Below are positions 62,583-64,000 of a DNA stretch of 64,000 nt, piece by piece (the stretch's first letter is position 1; each line of letters begins with the position of its first letter). Source of the stretch: an uncultured Paracoccaceae bacterium (lineage in GTDB: Bacteria; Pseudomonadota; Alphaproteobacteria; Rhodobacterales; Rhodobacteraceae); contig CANMIX010000007.1 in NCBI GenBank assembly GCA_947497985.1, positions 124,001-188,000 on the forward strand, read 5' to 3'. The translations under genes were made by a program, and so were the position numbers. The notes under the pieces were generated by a model that was not told where the DNA came from, searched no databases, and saw only the letters and a list, made by a program, of their open reading frames with translations.

Positions 62583-63346
62583 TGGCACAACGTGTCCTTG
62601 TGACCGGTGGTGCGGCGGGGATTGGGCGTGCCATTGCGCAACGCTTTCTGGAGGAAGGTGCGCGCGTTGCACTCTGTGATGCAGATGCTGACGCCGTCGC
62701 AGACATGCAAGCCACGTATCCCGACATCATCGCAGCAACAGCTGATGTAACATCTGAGACACAGATGGCAGCGTTTCTGGACCAGGTCGAAACTGCATGG
62801 AAGGGCGTCGACGTTGTATGTGCCAACGCCGGCACCGGTGGTCCGGCTGGCGGTATTGAAACCCTCGACTACGACGACTGGCAACGATGTGTGGCAACCA
62901 ACGTACATGGATCCTTCTTGACCTGCCGTTGGGCGGCGAGACTGATGAAACATCAAGGCTCTGGCCTGATTGCAATGACCTCTTCAACCGCCGGCATCAT
63001 GGGATACCCACTGCGCTCGCCGTATGCGGCCGCTAAATGGGCTGTTGTCGGCATGACAAAAACACTGGCGATGGAGCTCGGTCCATACGGGATCCGCGTA
63101 AACGCCATTTGCCCGGGCGCCGTTGAGGGGCCGCGCATGGACCGTATCGTCGCGAATGAAGCTGCGGCACGAGGGATGACCGAAAGCGACGTTCGCGCAT
63201 CCTATGTGACCGGCGTCTCCATGAAGACCTGGGTCACGGCGGAAGACATCGCCAACACCATTCACTTTCTGGCCTCCGATGCGGGGCACAAGATATCGGG
63301 ACAGGTTCTGTCCATCGATGGCCATACGGAGACTCTTGCACCATGA
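62582..63346 (+). CDS. Short-chain dehydrogenase/reductase, possible D-carnitine dehydrogenase
   Basis: 254 residues. The cofactor loop TGGAAGIG is at 8-15, CANAG at 80-84, a Ser at about 134-135, and the catalytic Y148-x3-K152 in SPYAAAKW. ICPGAVEGPRMDRI follows. It lies in the carnitine cluster, overlapping BKACE (one base) and the next dehydrogenase (ATGA). A D-carnitine dehydrogenase of the SDR family is known from Agrobacterium, so oxidation of D-carnitine to 3-dehydrocarnitine is a plausible job. Another hydroxy-acid substrate cannot be excluded. Confidence 0.87.
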   Translation: MAQRVLVTGGAAGIGRAIAQRFLEEGARVALCDADADAVADMQATYPDIIAATADVTSETQMAAFLDQVETAWKGVDVVCANAGTGGPAGGIETLDYDDWQRCVATNVHGSFLTCRWAARLMKHQGSGLIAMTSSTAGIMGYPLRSPYAAAKWAVVGMTKTLAMELGPYGIRVNAICPGAVEGPRMDRIVANEAAARGMTESDVRASYVTGVSMKTWVTAEDIANTIHFLASDAGHKISGQVLSIDGHTETLAP

Positions 63347-64000
63347 CGGATCTTAATTCGAACACAGTCGCGATTATCGGCGGCGGCGTGATCGGCGGCG
63401 GTTGGGCTGCCCGGTTTCTGCTAAATGGCTGGGACGTTCAGGTTTTTGACCCGGACCCCGAAGCAGAGCGGAAGATCAGCGAGGTATTGGCCAATGCCCG
63501 CCGCGCCTTGCCCGGTCTTTATGACAAGGCATTGCCAAACGAGGGCAGTCTGACGTTTCACGAGGACATCGCGGATGCGCTCAAAGGTGCGGCTTGGGTG
63601 CAGGAAAGCGTGCCGGAACGTCTGGACCTGAAGCATAAGATCTATGCCCAGATCCTGGAATTCGCCGCTGATGACGCGGTGATTGGCTCGTCCACCTCTG
63701 GGTTTAAACCGTCCGAGTTGAACCAGGGCGAGGGGCGCATCATTGTCGCGCATCCCTTTAACCCGGTCTACCTGTTGCCGTTGATTGAATTGGTTGGCGC
63801 ATCAGAACATTGCGCACAGGCGGCGGATGTTCTGCGCAGTCTTGGAATGTACCCACTGACCGTGCGCAAGGAAATTGACGCTCATATCGCGGACCGTTTG
63901 ATGGAGGCGGTTTGGCGCGAAGGTCTGTGGCTGATCAAGGACGGGATTTGTTCCACCGCAGAGTTAGATGAAGCGATCCGCATGGGGTTCGGCTTGCGCT
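63343..64000 (+). CDS. lcdH: L-carnitine dehydrogenase, N-terminal part (cut by window end)
   Basis: 219 codons are present before the right edge. The frame reads VAIIGGGVIGGGWAARFLL (NAD loop) then VQESVPERLDLKHKIYAQIL, SSTSGFKPSELNQGEGRIIV and AHPFNPVYLLPLIELVG, the hallmark of 3-hydroxyacyl-CoA-dehydrogenase-like L-carnitine dehydrogenases. It oxidises L-carnitine to 3-dehydrocarnitine with NAD. Its ATG overlaps the SDR stop by four bases. The rest of the gene, and perhaps a thioesterase that frees betaine, lie outside the window. Confidence 0.92.
   Translation, partial: MTDLNSNTVAIIGGGVIGGGWAARFLLNGWDVQVFDPDPEAERKISEVLANARRALPGLYDKALPNEGSLTFHEDIADALKGAAWVQESVPERLDLKHKIYAQILEFAADDAVIGSSTSGFKPSELNQGEGRIIVAHPFNPVYLLPLIELVGASEHCAQAADVLRSLGMYPLTVRKEIDAHIADRLMEAVWREGLWLIKDGICSTAELDEAIRMGFGLR

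Overview
The window looks like a chromosomal segment of an alphaproteobacterium of the Rhodobacterales (Roseobacter group). The signs are a DUF2842 gene behind purA, a SAM-II type riboswitch ahead of metZ, an alphaproteobacterial GAAC-N7-GAAC SOS box, several solute-binding-protein transporters (TTT and TRAP), and marine-type catabolic clusters. By eye the GC content is in the high fifties. I see no rRNA, tRNA, CRISPR array, transposase or prophage gene.

Layout. 1-12.6 kb is mostly housekeeping: the end of purA, a DUF2842 protein, a large acidic repeat protein, thiamine pyrophosphokinase, an EamA exporter, a GST-sdaA pair, rpiA, a HAD phosphatase, gor and hflK-hflC. 12.85-19.8 kb is a catabolic island (flavin monooxygenase, two Rieske oxygenases, RidA, DUF1028 protein, LysR regulator, ArgE-like deacylase) lying between hflKC and the DegP-type protease. 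20.1-35.3 kb carries degP, a Crp/Fnr regulator, a lipoprotein, a collapsed dnaE2 remnant behind an intact SOS box, a 2Fe-2S ferredoxin, a PAS-LuxR regulator, purD, xseA, an AlkB-like hydroxylase, ftsY, yciB, GST and hydrolase genes. 35.4-46.1 kb holds riboswitch-metZ, folE2, an Ala/Lys/Pro-rich protein, trkH, lysC, ptsP and a glycerophosphodiesterase.

46.2-64 kb is accessory and catabolic. An operon joins uraD and uraH (urate degradation) to a complete tctBAC transporter, with a divergent LysR gene. Next come two output-less response regulators, a PhnD-like periplasmic binding protein and a membrane histidine kinase. A TRAP transporter, a DadA-like oxidase and a LysR gene follow. The right edge is a carnitine-catabolism cluster: GlxA/CdhR-type regulator, BKACE enzyme, SDR and L-carnitine dehydrogenase, the last cut by the window end.

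Most notable: (1) a 72-84 nt intergenic element with the order hairpin - GCCCAAC - hairpin - GGCGGGAG, present three times; (2) a DnaE2 C-terminal OB-fold fragment still sitting behind a perfect SOS box; (3) the Rieske/RidA/DUF1028/deacylase island; (4) the binding-protein sensor system whose two response regulators lack output domains. All calls were made by reading the sequence; no database search was run.
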